64,000 bases of DNA from Muricea muricata (GCA_963855995.1 OY979716.1:36999390-37063389); one strand, 5' to 3'. Shown: positions 1 to 10,989, counted from the stretch's first letter. The notes: generated by a model from the letters alone, not told the origin. Made by a program: numbers and translations.

Positions 1-12
1 CAAGGCTGACAT

Positions 13-2774
13 ATGTTGAGAAATCGAGAGATAAATTTGTGGCTGTGCACCAATATGAGCGGGCTGCTAAGAAGAGCAGAGCTTTCAAGTCTAAGAGCAG
101 AAAAAAGAGTGTTGCAGTTGGAAATGAGCCAAATGCAAAAGCTGGAAGCCAAATCCCAGAAGTATTTCACATCTAGAAAACCGACTACTACGTCACAGAG
201 TACATCAAAGATATCCGACCAATCTTCGCCTGGAGATCAAAACCAATGCAAGCTACAGTCATTTTTTTAGACCATTATGCCATCACCTATTGTCACACAT
301 ACCACAGCTGAGGAGAAAGATGCCAATATTTTTACACTGGCAGATGATGAAAAAGTGAGCACACTGTGCGTCTGGTTCTGATTTTTTGTTGGAGACTGCA
401 AAAGCAAACTGAAAAACTAAATTTGTATAAGAACTTTAAGGCAACCGGATTAGACAATAGCTATAAGGTGGCCTATGGTGTTTACATTTCTCCAATGCCT
501 GTTTCAAAGTTTAATTTGCAAGATTTTATTGTTATAAGACCTTTGTTTTGTTCATATAAACATAAAGTAAAAGAAAAGAGCACTTGTAAAGATTGTTTAG
601 CACTTGTTGGATTTGCAAGATATCTAGAGATGGAGTGCATTGTTGAACTCTCTACAGCATACAAGGCCGATCAAGCCGTTACAAAAGTCATGCAAATGCC
701 TGTCTCAGTTGTGCAAATGTGTTTGCAGGGTCCTGGATTGCAAAAATTATTTGTGATTGCAAATGTTCCTGGTATGGACATTCACAGATTTACAAGACTT
801 GCTGAAAAATGCTTACCACAAACTCTAACTAAAACAGTGATGACAAAAGCCATGCTTAAAGATCTGTGCAACCTGGCTAGTTCAGAGTCGGATCGACTTC
901 TTATTAAATTTGCTTGTTGCAAGGGGCAGAACTTGTCAAGTAACGACTCCAGCAAAATATATGGTTTTTCTAATTTTACTAAACAAGAAACAAAGATTAA
1001 CGAAGCTATCAGTTCATTGAGGGAAGTTTGTGAGGCAGTTGACATGCTGGCAACTGTAAAAGATAAAGCTATATTACAAGGTTTTGGGTTGACAATAAGT
1101 TCGGATGAGTTCGGATGAAGACGAGTCAGGTTCAAGTAGTGAAGGGGAATGTAACTGGATCTCGGAAGAGGAAGATGTGTCCAGAGTAGGCACTTTTGCA
1201 TTGGAGCAGGAGTCTGGAGAGAGAGCAGCCAACACTCTTCAGTAACTGACACTGAGTCTGACAATCCAGATGATTGGCTAAATCTAGATATTCAGAAGAA
1301 AGTTAAGCAAAGAAGGTATCTAAATAAGAAGAAGCACCTGAGAATTTTTGCAAAAAAGAAAGCTGAACAACAACTTCTGACCAGTACCAAAAGTGGAACA
1401 ACAAGTACCAAAAGTGGTATCAAAAGTTGTCAACGAGTTTCCTAACATGGGTAGAGACATTGAGGAATTTGTTCGCTTGCATAAGGTAGGCGATGATGCT
1501 TGGAGAAGGATGGGTGTCCTCATGTTTGATGGGGACACTAAAACTGGTCCAAAAGCAACATGCACGCAAATACAGAAACACCTAGAAGAAAAGTACCATA
1601 CAAAATTTGGATATGGCACAATTGTCCAGCTATGTGTCGTAAGAAACAAGCGTAGGTTATCAGCCAAACAATATAAGGGAGTTGCAAAAAATAACATGTA
1701 GAAGGGCAAGAAAGGGTTTTTCCATCAAATTGAATCCAGATGCACATTGGAACACGGCAACATATAGGGGACTAGATGACTTGCAGTTAAAAGATGGCAT
1801 GGACAAAGTCATGCTTAATCGGGATGACACATCTGGATTTCGCCTTGACACAACCTATACCCATAAACAACACAAGGGTGTCCAGCTAATTTATGCACCT
1901 GATACAACAACGAGAATGGATTATGTGAATAAGTACACTTCTGTTCTACAAACTACATATCTTTTCACTGAGACTGGTACAACGCCGAAGATTTGTGTTG
2001 GAGTGGTAAAGCCTCGCATACTGTACAAGAAGTCACCAGCGCAACATACGGCAGATTTGAATCTGCTGTGTGATAAAGTCGAACTGTCACCCGCCTTAAA
2101 AACATCAAATGGAAAAGCAAAAGACATATGGTGTGTAAGAGTTGATGGAGCAGGAGATGAGGGACCATCTCACAAAGAAGTGGCATTCTTATGGACTGAG
2201 AAACATCTGAATGAAGAGCACCATTTAACATGTGTTACAACAAGACATTCGGGGGGGTTCATATACGAATGAAGTTGAACTGATGAATGGCTGTTTGGCT
2301 GTCGCCCATTCAAACCTCTACATTCCATCGACCCTTGGAGGGCCCGTTAATGATGCAAGCGGTTTCAATGAAGTCCAGCTAAGGAAAAATCTTGATCTAG
2401 CAACAGATGTATATACACCACGCGTGCAAGGAGCTTCTTGTGGCGAGGCTAATATTCATTTAGTTAAGGGTGCATCTGGTGTTGAAGCAAGAAAACTTCT
2501 GGATAGACAAACTATGCTTATCACATTTCTAAGTGGCAAAGCAGAAGAAAAGAAGGAATTGCAACAAAAGCATCTGGATGACTATGCATATTTTCAGAAG
2601 GTTTGTAATGTATATAACAGTCATAAGAGGGTTGATATTCCAGACAAGTATTTTTTATTTCTTTCTTTGTGCTACAAGAAGAAATGCTTGCATCTAAAGT
2701 GTAATACTGCGGAATTTCCCCTTTACCTTGCATTAGAAGCGATTGTTGTTGGTATGAAGGTAGACCTTCCCTGA
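13..2774 (+). pseudogene. Broken gene of an unrecognised family with a DDE-transposase-like block
   Basis: Collinear coding blocks run through the three forward frames: 13-270, 366-1118 (250 codons), 1393-1701, 1682-2272 and 2232-2774. At least three frame changes separate them, so this is a decayed gene or a gene with unresolved introns. The stretch between 1118 and 1390 also reads as acidic then lysine-rich protein in shifted frames. The third block has DGDTKTGPKATC. The next has LNRDDTSGFRLDTTY and then VDGAGDEGPSH, followed across a frame change by TNEVELMNGCL and YIPSTLGG. Seen: an acidic VDG block followed about 40 residues later by N-x-VE. Known: other invertebrate families pair VDGGPDENPR with NRVER in the same way, and one such family sits at 18-22 kb here inside clear inverted repeats. 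Inferred: a mobile DDE/RNase H-like protein. No terminal repeats were found, and the 5' end may lie outside the window. Confidence 0.5.
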
Positions 2775-3712
2775 TTTAAACTTAAATTTTTATGTTTCCA
2801 CAAAATTATACTGTGATTTATAATTACCATGCAATATACAAGGAGTTTAAGATTCAAATAAGCTTTCAAATGTAGAAATTACCTTAGGTCATTAACTTTT
2901 AACTTGACTTAAAATATTTATTTGTCTAAGCGTTTCAAATTAGATATAAGAGTATCTTCAAAATATATTTGAGCCTTGTTTTTGATGTAATTAGTAGTGT
3001 ATTTACGTTTGACATTATTAAATAGTTGTTTTTTTTGTTAAAAATGATTTGCTTGTTTCACTCTTGCTTGGAAATAGCTGAACGAAATAAATATATTAAC
3101 TTGTTGTTTTTTTAAAACACCTTGTTATACGTGGGGCTTCACCAGTGCTGCTTGCCCTTATATATGGGATATTTTTTCTTCAGATTTCTAATCCCCCATG
3201 TTTTTCCGGGGTGGGGGTGGTGGGTGTTTCCGATGACAAGTGCATTAGTATACAAGTATACTCCAAAAAGGTTATACTGCAGGGTATAGAAAGCAGATTT
3301 GAACCCACCTTATTGACTGATAACCCCTGAACACAAGCAGATTCATGTTTATCAACTTTTGTTACTTTACTCTGGCTAATGTCAGATAAATTTATTTGTC
3401 AATGACAAAGCTCCAGAAAGTTGAGAATAAAAGCAATAATGAGAAATTTATCCTTTCCAGGATTATCAAGAAGTGTGGCATCCTATTTGGAGCCCATCTC
3501 AGGAACAAGTTGATAGTTTTTTTGAAAACGTATGTACAGTACTGTATCAATTAATTTTAAATAAAGAGCAAAAGCACTGAAAGAACTTATTGGCAAAATC
3601 AACTGGCAAAAGTAAATCGTAATCCTGGAAGCTAGTATTGCAGTTGCCTTATACATATTTCCACTAGTTACTATATTTAGTAATTAATGTAATATTGGTT
3701 TTGTTTATGTAG
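2775..3712. other. Non-coding stretch, no gene recognised
   Basis: AT-rich sequence between two coding remnants of what may be one gene. It holds a short G-rich patch near 3205-3230 and several poly-T runs. Nothing with a convincing reading frame or terminal repeat was seen. It could be intron and 3' flank of the upstream remnant. Confidence 0.4.
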
Positions 3713-4270
3713 GCAATACAGTGGGTGAAACTATTTTTATCCCTTGACAGAGTTGAAGAAGGCTATGGAAAAGCCAACATTACCCCATACATACACATGA
3801 TGTGCTACCATGTGCCATTCTTTCTAGCCTCTACGGGATTAAAGTGTTTCACAAGGCAAGGAGTGGAGAAAACAAATCATGTTATTTGATGGCTCTACCA
3901 CCTTAAAAGCAATAAATATGATTATTGTAAAGATGGGCTCCAGGCTGTCAAAAGACTGGATGAACTACAAGAATTTGAGCGACATCCAAAGAAGTACAGG
4001 CAATGTGACAGAACTTATTGGGAAAATGGGATAATGGAGGAACGACAAAAATGACCACGTCTTAGTGTGACCCCACTGGAAGGTGATGCAGATGAAATAA
4101 ATATTGATCAATTAAATCATGCAGAACTTAAAGCTAAATTAAAGCAGATGAATGTGAAAACACGAATTAAGAATGTGGACAGACTCAGACAGCCCATATC
4201 TCAGACAGACATATTTATGCAGCTCAATAATCCATATAAATCAGCTACACAAAGAGGTTTAGACTTTTAA
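3713..4270 (+). pseudogene. Gene fragment with an 'ITPYIHMMCYHVPFF' motif
   Basis: From about 3713 one forward frame reads AIQWVKLFLSL, then ITPYIHMMCYHVPFF, FTRQGVEKTNH and KYRQCDRTYWENG, with in-frame stops. It ends in a 67-codon open stretch (4067-4270) rich in Lys/Asn. The ITPYIH...YHVP...GVEK-N string belongs to an invertebrate protein family of unknown function that I recall from cnidarian genomes, where the usual form is longer. Only a C-terminal part is present here. It lies 0.9 kb after the DDE-like remnant on the same strand and could be its last exon or a second gene of the same element. No function is claimed. Confidence 0.4.
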
Positions 4271-4539
4271 TGAGGGATATGGCCCACTTTCAAAATGATT
4301 TGACTTGCCGCATATCTTAATATACAAGAATGAAAAACTTACTATTGTGGCGGTGATCTCGGCAAATAAATTGCTTCGATGTAAGAGTAATAGGTGTAAG
4401 TAAGAGTAATAGAAATGCAAATCTTTACGTAATTTGATATGAGGGATATCATTTTATCTTGAAAGTGGTATATTATATAATATTAATATGAACAGTTTTT
4501 AGAATGTATACGTGATTAATGATATTATTTTTAAATATA

Positions 4540-4778
4540 TTATATATTGTTAGGACTATATGCTCTTTTTACAAAATAAATACTTAACTTTTCAGTATAT
4601 AATATAGGAGCTTTCACAACTGCTCCATCATCCCCCACAACAAAATCTTTCACACACGATTGCCTCAGGAATGGCCTTACTTTTATGGGAAAATCGATTG
4701 CTCTTCCTGTGCCATGGAGATTCATGATATAACTCCAATGATCTGGCCAATCGACAAACCTATCAAAGTCTTTTGATA
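4540..4778 (-). pseudogene. Possible downstream exon of the chromodomain gene
   Basis: On the minus strand an open stretch reads RFVDWPDHWSYIMNLHG, IDFPIKVRPFLRQ and KDFVVGDDGAVVKAPILY. It lies about 35 bp downstream of the last assigned chromodomain-gene exon (4813-4968), on the same strand. It may be a further exon of that gene, but the family match is not clear to me and no clean splice sites were assigned. Confidence 0.25.
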
Positions 4779-5793
4779 TAGCTTGCTAGTACGTCCTTCG
4801 ATAGCTTACCCTTTACCTTGCATTAGGTTTCTCCAAACATCAAGGTGGAATAGTACATATAAATGAACATCCACCCCAGATGACTTCAACCCATGTATTA
4901 TGGTTGTTCGAAGAGCAAAAGGTGACTCTTTGACCCTTGACATGTCTGGCTGTGGATGATCATAGCTCCTGTCAAAAATACAGCACAGATTATTATTTTA
5001 ACAATCATGTCAATTTTAATATTTTTGGGCATTTGTGTGAGTGCTTTTTTCAAATACTCTACATTCACAGTGCTGTGAGTAACTTCGTTACATGTAATCG
5101 TTACTTTTTTGAGTAATTGTAACGGTAACCAGTTGCTTTTTTCAAAACGTAACTTGTAACTGTAACTCATTACAAAAATTAGGAATAAAACGTAACGATA
5201 ACTAGTTACATTACTTACATATGCCGTCAAGAATGCCGTTACTTTTTTTTTGTGCTTGAATTTTCATCACAATGCAGACAGCGGCAGCGCTACCTCTGCA
5301 GCGCTAAAGTGCATTCTGGACTATGTTTATAGTATATGCAAATGCAATGTTGTATGTTAATAGCCTGCATACACATGCTTTTATCCACTCATTCGTTGAT
5401 GTCTTCGTTGAACAGTTATCAGTATACAGTCAACTCTCGCCTTACGGACACCTCGCTATTACGGACACTTTGTAAATCCCCGGCGAAACCTATTATAAAT
5501 TATATTGCAGTAGCTCTCGCTATTACGGACTCTCGCTATTACGGCATTGCGGACACTTCATGCGGTCCCCAACAAACATTTTTATTGTTCCACTCTCGTT
5601 ACAACGGACACTTTGTCCTTGGAAGTATTATTATTAAGTATAACACAGCGTCATGACAACGTGAAAGTAAATTATCTTTTTAGTGACATATTGTACTTCT
5701 GTTTATTTGCGGAAGGAAGTACTTTGGAGGTTCCATACCTCGCCCTTTCTGTCAAAAAAAGTCAAACAAAAAATATTGAATGTCTTTCCGGCT

Positions 5794-6342
5794 TTATTTA
5801 CACTGCTTTTTACACTTTTCAGTTTGTTTTGATACTGTTTCAGTGTTTTTCATAGGCTTGCGCTTTCGAGTAGCTTCTGTTGTGCTCGATATTCCTTCTT
5901 GTTTGGCTCGCAACGACTGTTTAGCCATATCACTGCCCATAATTAGCTGATCAAGTCTTGTCAAGTATTTACATTCACCATACAATTTGTAAAGAACGGG
6001 AATTTCCAAACCCATGCCAGCTCCTCTATTTACTCTCTTTCCACAAATGACAACTTCTCCTCTGTGATTTATTCTTTTCAAAAATGAAGAGACAATTTTA
6101 GATAAACCAAGAGGAATATGCTCCACAACTTGTCCGCTCTGTTCTGTTATGGCCACAGCATGTGGATCTTTGGCATTTTCTGGTTCACGTTGAAGCGTCA
6201 GAATCCTGTTAATTTCAGGCTTAAATTCGTCTTTGTATGCATGGTGGCCCCTGAACCAAGAATAATACGACTTGTTTTCAAATTCGTGACACTTTTCTTG
6301 ACTTGCCATGCTAGTGTTTTTGTGTAGGTCTTTGTTACTCAA
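5794..6342 (-). CDS. HIRAN-domain protein, accessory gene of the Tigger element
   Basis: An uninterrupted 182-codon frame. Residues about 25-115 fit a HIRAN domain: WFRGHHAYKDEFKPEINRIL, then the hallmark REPENAKDPHAVAI, QVVEHIPLGLSK and GLEIPVLYKLYG. HIRAN domains bind DNA ends and are best known as N-terminal modules of HLTF/Rad5-type repair proteins. Stand-alone HIRAN proteins also occur in invertebrates and fish. After the domain comes a Lys/Arg-rich tail (RKRKPMKNT...) that could be a nuclear localisation signal. The start at 6342 is 89 bp from the divergent transposase start. This frame has no stop while the transposase beside it has several, which may reflect its shorter length or selection. 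A role in end recognition or repair during transposition is inference. Confidence 0.7.
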   Translation of the reverse strand: MSNKDLHKNTSMASQEKCHEFENKSYYSWFRGHHAYKDEFKPEINRILTLQREPENAKDPHAVAITEQSGQVVEHIPLGLSKIVSSFLKRINHRGEVVICGKRVNRGAGMGLEIPVLYKLYGECKYLTRLDQLIMGSDMAKQSLRAKQEGISSTTEATRKRKPMKNTETVSKQTEKCKKQCK

Positions 6343-6431
6343 TTACTGCAATGCAATATGGTCCCCAATAATAACAGATAACATGTCAGTGTGAATTAAT
6401 ATTCACTCTTACACGTGTTCATAACTTCAAC

Positions 6432-7882
6432 ATGCCTAAAGAAAAATCTAAAAAAGCAAGGAATGAGTTGTCTTTAAAACAAAAATATCAGATTTTAGAA
6501 GAATATGAAAGAAGCAATGGTTCACTTGGAGTGCGCAGACTTGCCAAGAAATACTCATGTGGGAAGACACAAGTCAGTAACATCATCAGAAATAAGGATA
6601 AACTGCGGGAACAATACAAGGCAGGCCTTCCTGAGTTAAAGAAGCGAAATCGCACCTCTCAATACGCAGACTTAAATGATGCTGTCTGGGAATGGTTCAA
6701 GAAAAATACAGAGCGGCGAATTCCAATTGATGGTCCTTCGATCCAAGAATTTGCGACGAAAGTTGCAGACAAGCTAGGTTATGCCGACTTTAAAGCCTCG
6801 AGCGGTTGGCTGACAAAGTTTAAAGAATGACACAATCTTTCTCAGCACAAGGTTTGTGGCGAATCTGAAGATGTACCCGTGGCGACGGTTTCTTCGTTGA
6901 AAGAGCGCCTTGGTGGAATAGCAGCTGGCTATGCACTTGACGATGTTTGGAATCTTGATGAAACAGGCTGTTTTTACCGTGCTCTACCTGACAAAAGCTT
7001 ATCGGAAAAAGCAAAGAAATGCAAAGGTGGCAAGAAATCTAAAGAATGATTAACTGTTGTGTTGATAGCTTCCGCGACAGGTGAAAAGAGAAAGCCAATT
7101 GTAATTGGCAAGTACGCCAAACCAAGATGTTTGAAGAGCATCAACAGAGATGATCTCACGTGTGAATATTACAATCAACAGAAGGCTTGGATGACATCTG
7201 ATCTTCTGCATACTATCCCCAGCAAGTTAAACTGTTTCTTCAAAGCAAAAAACAGATCTGTTTTATTGTTTCTAGACTCTGCTGGATGCCATCCATACGA
7301 TTTAAAAAGACGCTATTCAAACATTAAGCTGGTTTTTTCCTAGTGAACTGTACATCAGAGCTGCAGCCTCTAGATTTGGGAATAATTCAAAACTTTAAAG
7401 TTTAGTACAGAAAGTTGTTGTTGCATCATGTCGTTGCCATGACCTCAGATGAGCTCACCAATGGTTCAGAGATAAGCAATTCGTTAAATGTGCTACAAGC
7501 CATGAATTGGATGGGAAGTGCTTGGAACAAGGTTGATGTTACAACAATAAGCAAATGCTTTGCTGCGGCAGGATTCTCGAAACACACTAGCAAGGCACCT
7601 GGCGATGAGAATGATGATCCATTCGCCCATCTAGATGAAGACTTTCAAAGTCTTATACACCAAGTTGCTCCTGGAATTTCATCGCAATTGTACCTGGGGT
7701 CAGACGAGGAACTGCCCATTTGCTTCAACGCTGAAGTCAAAGAGCAACAGCTGCTAGAGTCACTTAATACTAGTGGCCAAGACACCATCATTGATGACAC
7801 TGATGATAACGGTGATAGTGGTGACGAAGAAAATGAAAGTTTTCCAACAAGCAGCCTAAAGAGCTATCGAGAAGTTCTTTAA
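6432..7882 (+). pseudogene. Tigger transposase (CENP-B-type HTH plus DDD domain), decayed
   Basis: It starts MPKEKSKKARNELSLKQKYQ, a CENP-B-like N-terminal helix-turn-helix (about residues 8-60: QILEEYER, VRRLAKKY, TQVSNII). A second HTH follows, ending ASSGWLTKFKE. Catalytic acids are recognisable: VWNLDETGCFY (first D), LLFLDSAGCHP (second D) and LQPLDLGIIQNF near 7365-7400 (third D), the order of pogo/Tigger DDD enzymes. Frame 6432-7340 has two in-frame TGA codons, after FKE at about 6828 and after SKE at about 7047. Both sit where Arg is expected, so both are consistent with CGA-to-TGA changes. A frame change follows near 7340. The remaining frame, 7415-7882, ends acidic (DDTDDNGDSGDEENES). 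About 480 residues in all, normal for the family; inactive as it stands. Confidence 0.85.
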
Positions 7883-8377
7883 AGCATACGGAACATTGAG
7901 CTTTTTTTTTATTCAGCGCGGAAAGTTTTCACTTGCAAACGATTTTTTTCTGCTAGCGGATAAAGTAAGTGAGAATTCTGTGAACGAGAGATCACACCAA
8001 AGCACGCTAGAAAGGTACTTTGCCGCAAAATAGAACTGTTAATGTACAATAAACATTTTATCTAAAGTATCTTAACAGTGAGGGAAAAGACATTTAATGC
8101 AGTTTTTCTATTGTTGTAATTTGGTTAGGCTTAGTTAAATATAGATACAATTTTTACTTAATTTTGGCTTGTACTTTGAGCTTGTTTATCACAGTAAACC
8201 TCGACTATATGTTAGAATAAACTAGACATTTTAAACCAAAAACATTGTTATTTACTACTGACATTCTACACACTGAAATTTGGAAATTTTTTTCGCACCC
8301 CGTTACTGCGGACTCTCGGTATTACGGATACTAAATGACCGTCCCCGGGGTGTCCGCTATAACGAGAGTTGACTGTA

Positions 8378-8538
8378 TGCAAGTTGGCCGAAGCCAGCTT
8401 TTCATTGAACTGAACACACCAGTGCCTGCAAGCGCAGTTTGTAAAAGATTGTTTAGTTGTGCAGGATTAATTTTTAGACCACACATCGTTCCTCAAAGAC
8501 GGATAGTAATTTTGAAAATTCTCTTCTCGTCAAATTGA
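8378..8538 (+). pseudogene. hAT transposase C-terminal dimerisation-region remnant
   Basis: Immediately right of the Tigger, one frame reads QLFIELNTPVPASAVCKRLF then SCAGLIFRPHIVPQRR. This matches the end of hAT transposases (N-T-x-P-x-SA-x-ERLFS-x-AG, then a loop and LLLR). The usual Glu-Arg is Lys-Arg here. The frame begins within the Tigger's right TA duplication, so the upstream part of the gene is missing from this copy. It confirms the class of the outer element independently of the 8-bp duplication. Confidence 0.7.
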
Positions 8539-10578
8539 ATAAAAGTTTTGTTTAACTTACAACATGTTGTCTAATTCTATTAGCCAAAGGAATGAATGTA
8601 ACTTTGTCATTGTAACTGTAACTAGTTACAAAAATTTTAAAGTAACTTAGTAACTGTAACTAGTTACTTTTTTCAATTGTAACTTTTATCAGTAACTAGT
8701 TACTTTTCTGATGATGTAACTGTAACTGCAACTAGTTACAAAAAATATGTAACTATTACAGCACTGTACATTCGGAGGAACACAGTTGATAGTACATACC
8801 ATTATATAAATCATATGGCTTATTATGACCTATAATAATAGCATCAATATGAATGAAATCAATTGCTTACCTTGGCAAAATCTCGTTCAAGTTTTCCCCC
8901 GGTTCCCAGGACGACTGCAACGTTGGGTAGCCACACCATTTAACTAAATACTCTTTCTAGATATTAAAACATAAACCAAATCTGATATCAGCAAATTGAG
9001 CATTGAATTTGAAGTGAACTACAGTAGATAAAACCATTTTATAAAATTTAAACTATTCATACATTAGATACATACCGATTCACGCCCATTTCTGCATTCA
9101 ATTATGCATTCCGCTATGAAAAATCTCCCTGTTGCCTTTTTAGCTTGCTTTTTTTCTTCTCCAAATATATATTGCTCAGATCGTGCAAAGCTGAACAAGA
9201 AATGGCAGGCTTTGCACCCCTCGTTGCCATACAATCCGCCATTTTGAACTAAATTTTTGGGTAGTGCTGCTGACCTGCGACAACTTTCGGGAGTTATCGC
9301 TGACCAGTAATGGTGGGCGCCACGGTTATAATTTCTGGCCATGACATGGAGAATATAATTACTGTCAACTTTTATGAGGGTATATATACAATTCTTGGCC
9401 GAATGTCCTGGTGAATCCATTTGACCATCACCTGAAACCTTAACTGACCTGTTTTCTAAGTTTTTAAACATCTCTTTCTGCATATCAGTCCAGAAAGAGT
9501 GGATCTGTTAGATCAGGTAATGCTTTTGATACTTTTGAAATGAGCTTTTACTAAAAAATCCCAATTCCAAACACTTAGCAAATAATGAAAAAATTTGGTT
9601 ATATTCCCAGAGAACAACAATGATGCAGCCACCAGAATATTGTTCACATATAAACTTTCTTCAAAATTTCACTAGAATGCCAGGTCCCACAACGGCCATT
9701 TCTGCACTGCCAAATAATTTTGATAGTACACCCACAAAACTTTCCTGAACATAGTCCATTGTTGCATTGCTATCCCTCTCTAAACATCTACATGTTACAA
9801 GTAAACAGTTCTTTTACTTTTGACACATTACAAACAAACCGTTTTTTGTTCACTAACTTGATTTCATCGGCTACCTGTTTGGCCATATCCTTCTGATAAC
9901 TCTCTGAAATTAGTTGAACAGGAGCATTTAGTTCAATTGTGCCAAGTTCTAATTCAGAAGTAATGTCCATTCCCAACTCATCCATGGAATTCTTGTCAGG
10001 GTCAAACTCAGGAGTTTCAGATGATTGATCCAAAAAGTCATCATCATTATATGAAATATCAAGATGATCAATAACATGGTTCTGTTATTCTTCCCACTCA
10101 CTGCTGCTACTACTGCTGCTATAGGAAACTTTATTTCCACTGTCATCGTCTGAGCTGATCTCGTTATCAGACTCAGATGTAGGATAGAATGATTCAGAAA
10201 GGCTGCTCATCTTAACAACTGTGTCGAGGAACACTTTCTCAGCACATGTTACATCCTTTAGGGACCGGTCATTAAATACAGAATTTTTTTCCAACGATAA
10301 GGGGGGTCTTGAAAAAAATATAGTGTTAAAAGGGGGGGTCATCAATTTTAACCACTAAAAGGGCAATGGTCATATGAAATAACATCAGTCTGGTTGCCTT
10401 TCATAGTAAATGTACATTTGATGTTAAGAAAACACAACATAAATACACTAATATCATAAAATATCAAATCTTCAGTTTTATAAATGAAGCTAGTACATCT
10501 CTACTCTGTGATATTACTCTCACTTTCAGTGCTGGAAATGCTTTCATCAGAATGTTCACCATATAAAACTATTGTCAC

Positions 10579-10875
10579 TTACTGACTATTTAAATTAGAA
10601 ATGTTGCTACTGTCATCAGACTGTATGAAATAACTGCTTATCTGCCTAGTGGGGACTGATGAACCAGTTTGTTTCTTAATAGTAGTAGCTTCCATATCAG
10701 AAATACATTTGTTTACATGTTCAATTATATCTGCTCCAAAGTAATTATTTTTTACTAAATGCTTCAAACCAATTAAGTGGAATCTTCTCTTCAGACACTT
10801 CACTGCTTTCATGTTTATATTTGCTGCTGTTATTAATGGAACTTGAGCCAACTGTGTAATGTCATGAGTTGGCAA
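10579..10875 (-). CDS. Hypothetical protein in the GGGACCGG element (third minus-strand ORF)
   Basis: 98 codons. It contains ITQLAQVPLITAANINMKAV, then RRFHLIGLKHLVKNNYFGAD and a Ser-rich end with SYFIQSDDSSNIS. It corresponds closely to 36444-36133 in copy 2, where the same protein is open, so the frame has been kept or both copies are young. It is probably the last exon of the minus-strand gene beginning at 11863. No family recognised. Confidence 0.45.
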   Translation of the reverse strand: MPTHDITQLAQVPLITAANINMKAVKCLKRRFHLIGLKHLVKNNYFGADIIEHVNKCISDMEATTIKKQTGSSVPTRQISSYFIQSDDSSNISNLNSQ

Positions 10876-10989
10876 ACTTGCTTAATCACCATCTAATTTT
10901 TTCAACACATTTTCGGTCTGTCTTTGCAGCAACTTTTCCTTTTTCTGTTTGTTCTTTTTTCTTTGTTCTTTTTCTCACCTAGAGCGTTT

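Larger units (their letters stand above)
5427..8375 (+). mobile_element. Tigger/pogo-type (Tc1/mariner superfamily) transposon with two divergent genes
   Basis: The termini are inverted: CAGTCAACTCTCGCCTTACG on the left, and CCGCTATAACGAGAGTTGACTG on the right as the complement. The TA duplication is intact at 5425-5426 and 8376-8377. Subterminal GGACACT/CTATTACGGACTC blocks repeat inside the left end (5440-5600) and again at the right (8300-8360). It carries a DDD transposase gene on the plus strand and a HIRAN-domain gene on the minus strand, with about 90 bp between their starts, so a shared bidirectional promoter is likely. Joining 5424 to 8376 restores the hAT sequence, which makes the Tigger the younger insertion. 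Confidence 0.9.
5068..8766. mobile_element. hAT-type DNA transposon, interrupted by a Tigger
   Basis: The left end starts CAGTGCTGTGAGTAACTT and the right end reads GTAACTATTACAGCACTG, so the termini are inverted copies of CAGTGCTG. They are followed by many copies of GTAACTAGTTAC-like sequence on both sides (5080-5220 and 8596-8760). The ends are flanked by 8-bp duplications, tacattca (5060-5067) and tacattcg (8767-8774), one mismatch apart. CAG...CTG termini and 8-bp target duplications define hAT. The element's own sequence is only 5068-5426 and 8376-8766; the remainder is an inserted Tigger. A transposase C-terminal remnant survives on the right. The short left arm without coding sequence suggests an internally deleted hAT before the Tigger arrived. 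Confidence 0.85.
4813..9242 (-). pseudogene. Chromodomain protein gene, at least three exons, hAT in its intron
   Basis: Exons, minus strand: about 9242-9076, 8956-8871 and 4968-4813. The first ends FFIAECIIECRNGRES at a GTATGT donor. The second starts after CTAG and reads KEYLVKWCGYPTLQSSWEP, giving a textbook chromodomain (methyl-lysine reader) across the junction: aromatic FF near the start, then YLVKW and WEP. The second exon ends with two bases that complete Arg with the first base of the third, which reads RSYDHPQPDMSRVKESPF and then GVDVHLYVLFHLDVW. The phase therefore agrees across both junctions. Start: ATG at 9242 (MADCMATRG...) is typical of the family but is in another frame from the chromodomain, implying a frameshift near a poly-A run at about 9130-9145. 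The upstream in-frame ATG near 9343 is the alternative. The intron between exons 2 and 3 contains the 3.7-kb hAT; without it the intron would be about 190 bp. Nuclear location is inferred from the domain. Confidence 0.6.

Noticed and set aside
5336-5656. Forward frame of 106 codons across the Tigger left end
   Set aside because: It reads through the Tigger TIR and subterminal repeats (LSLLRTLCKSP...ITDSRYYGIADTS), so it is non-coding terminal sequence.
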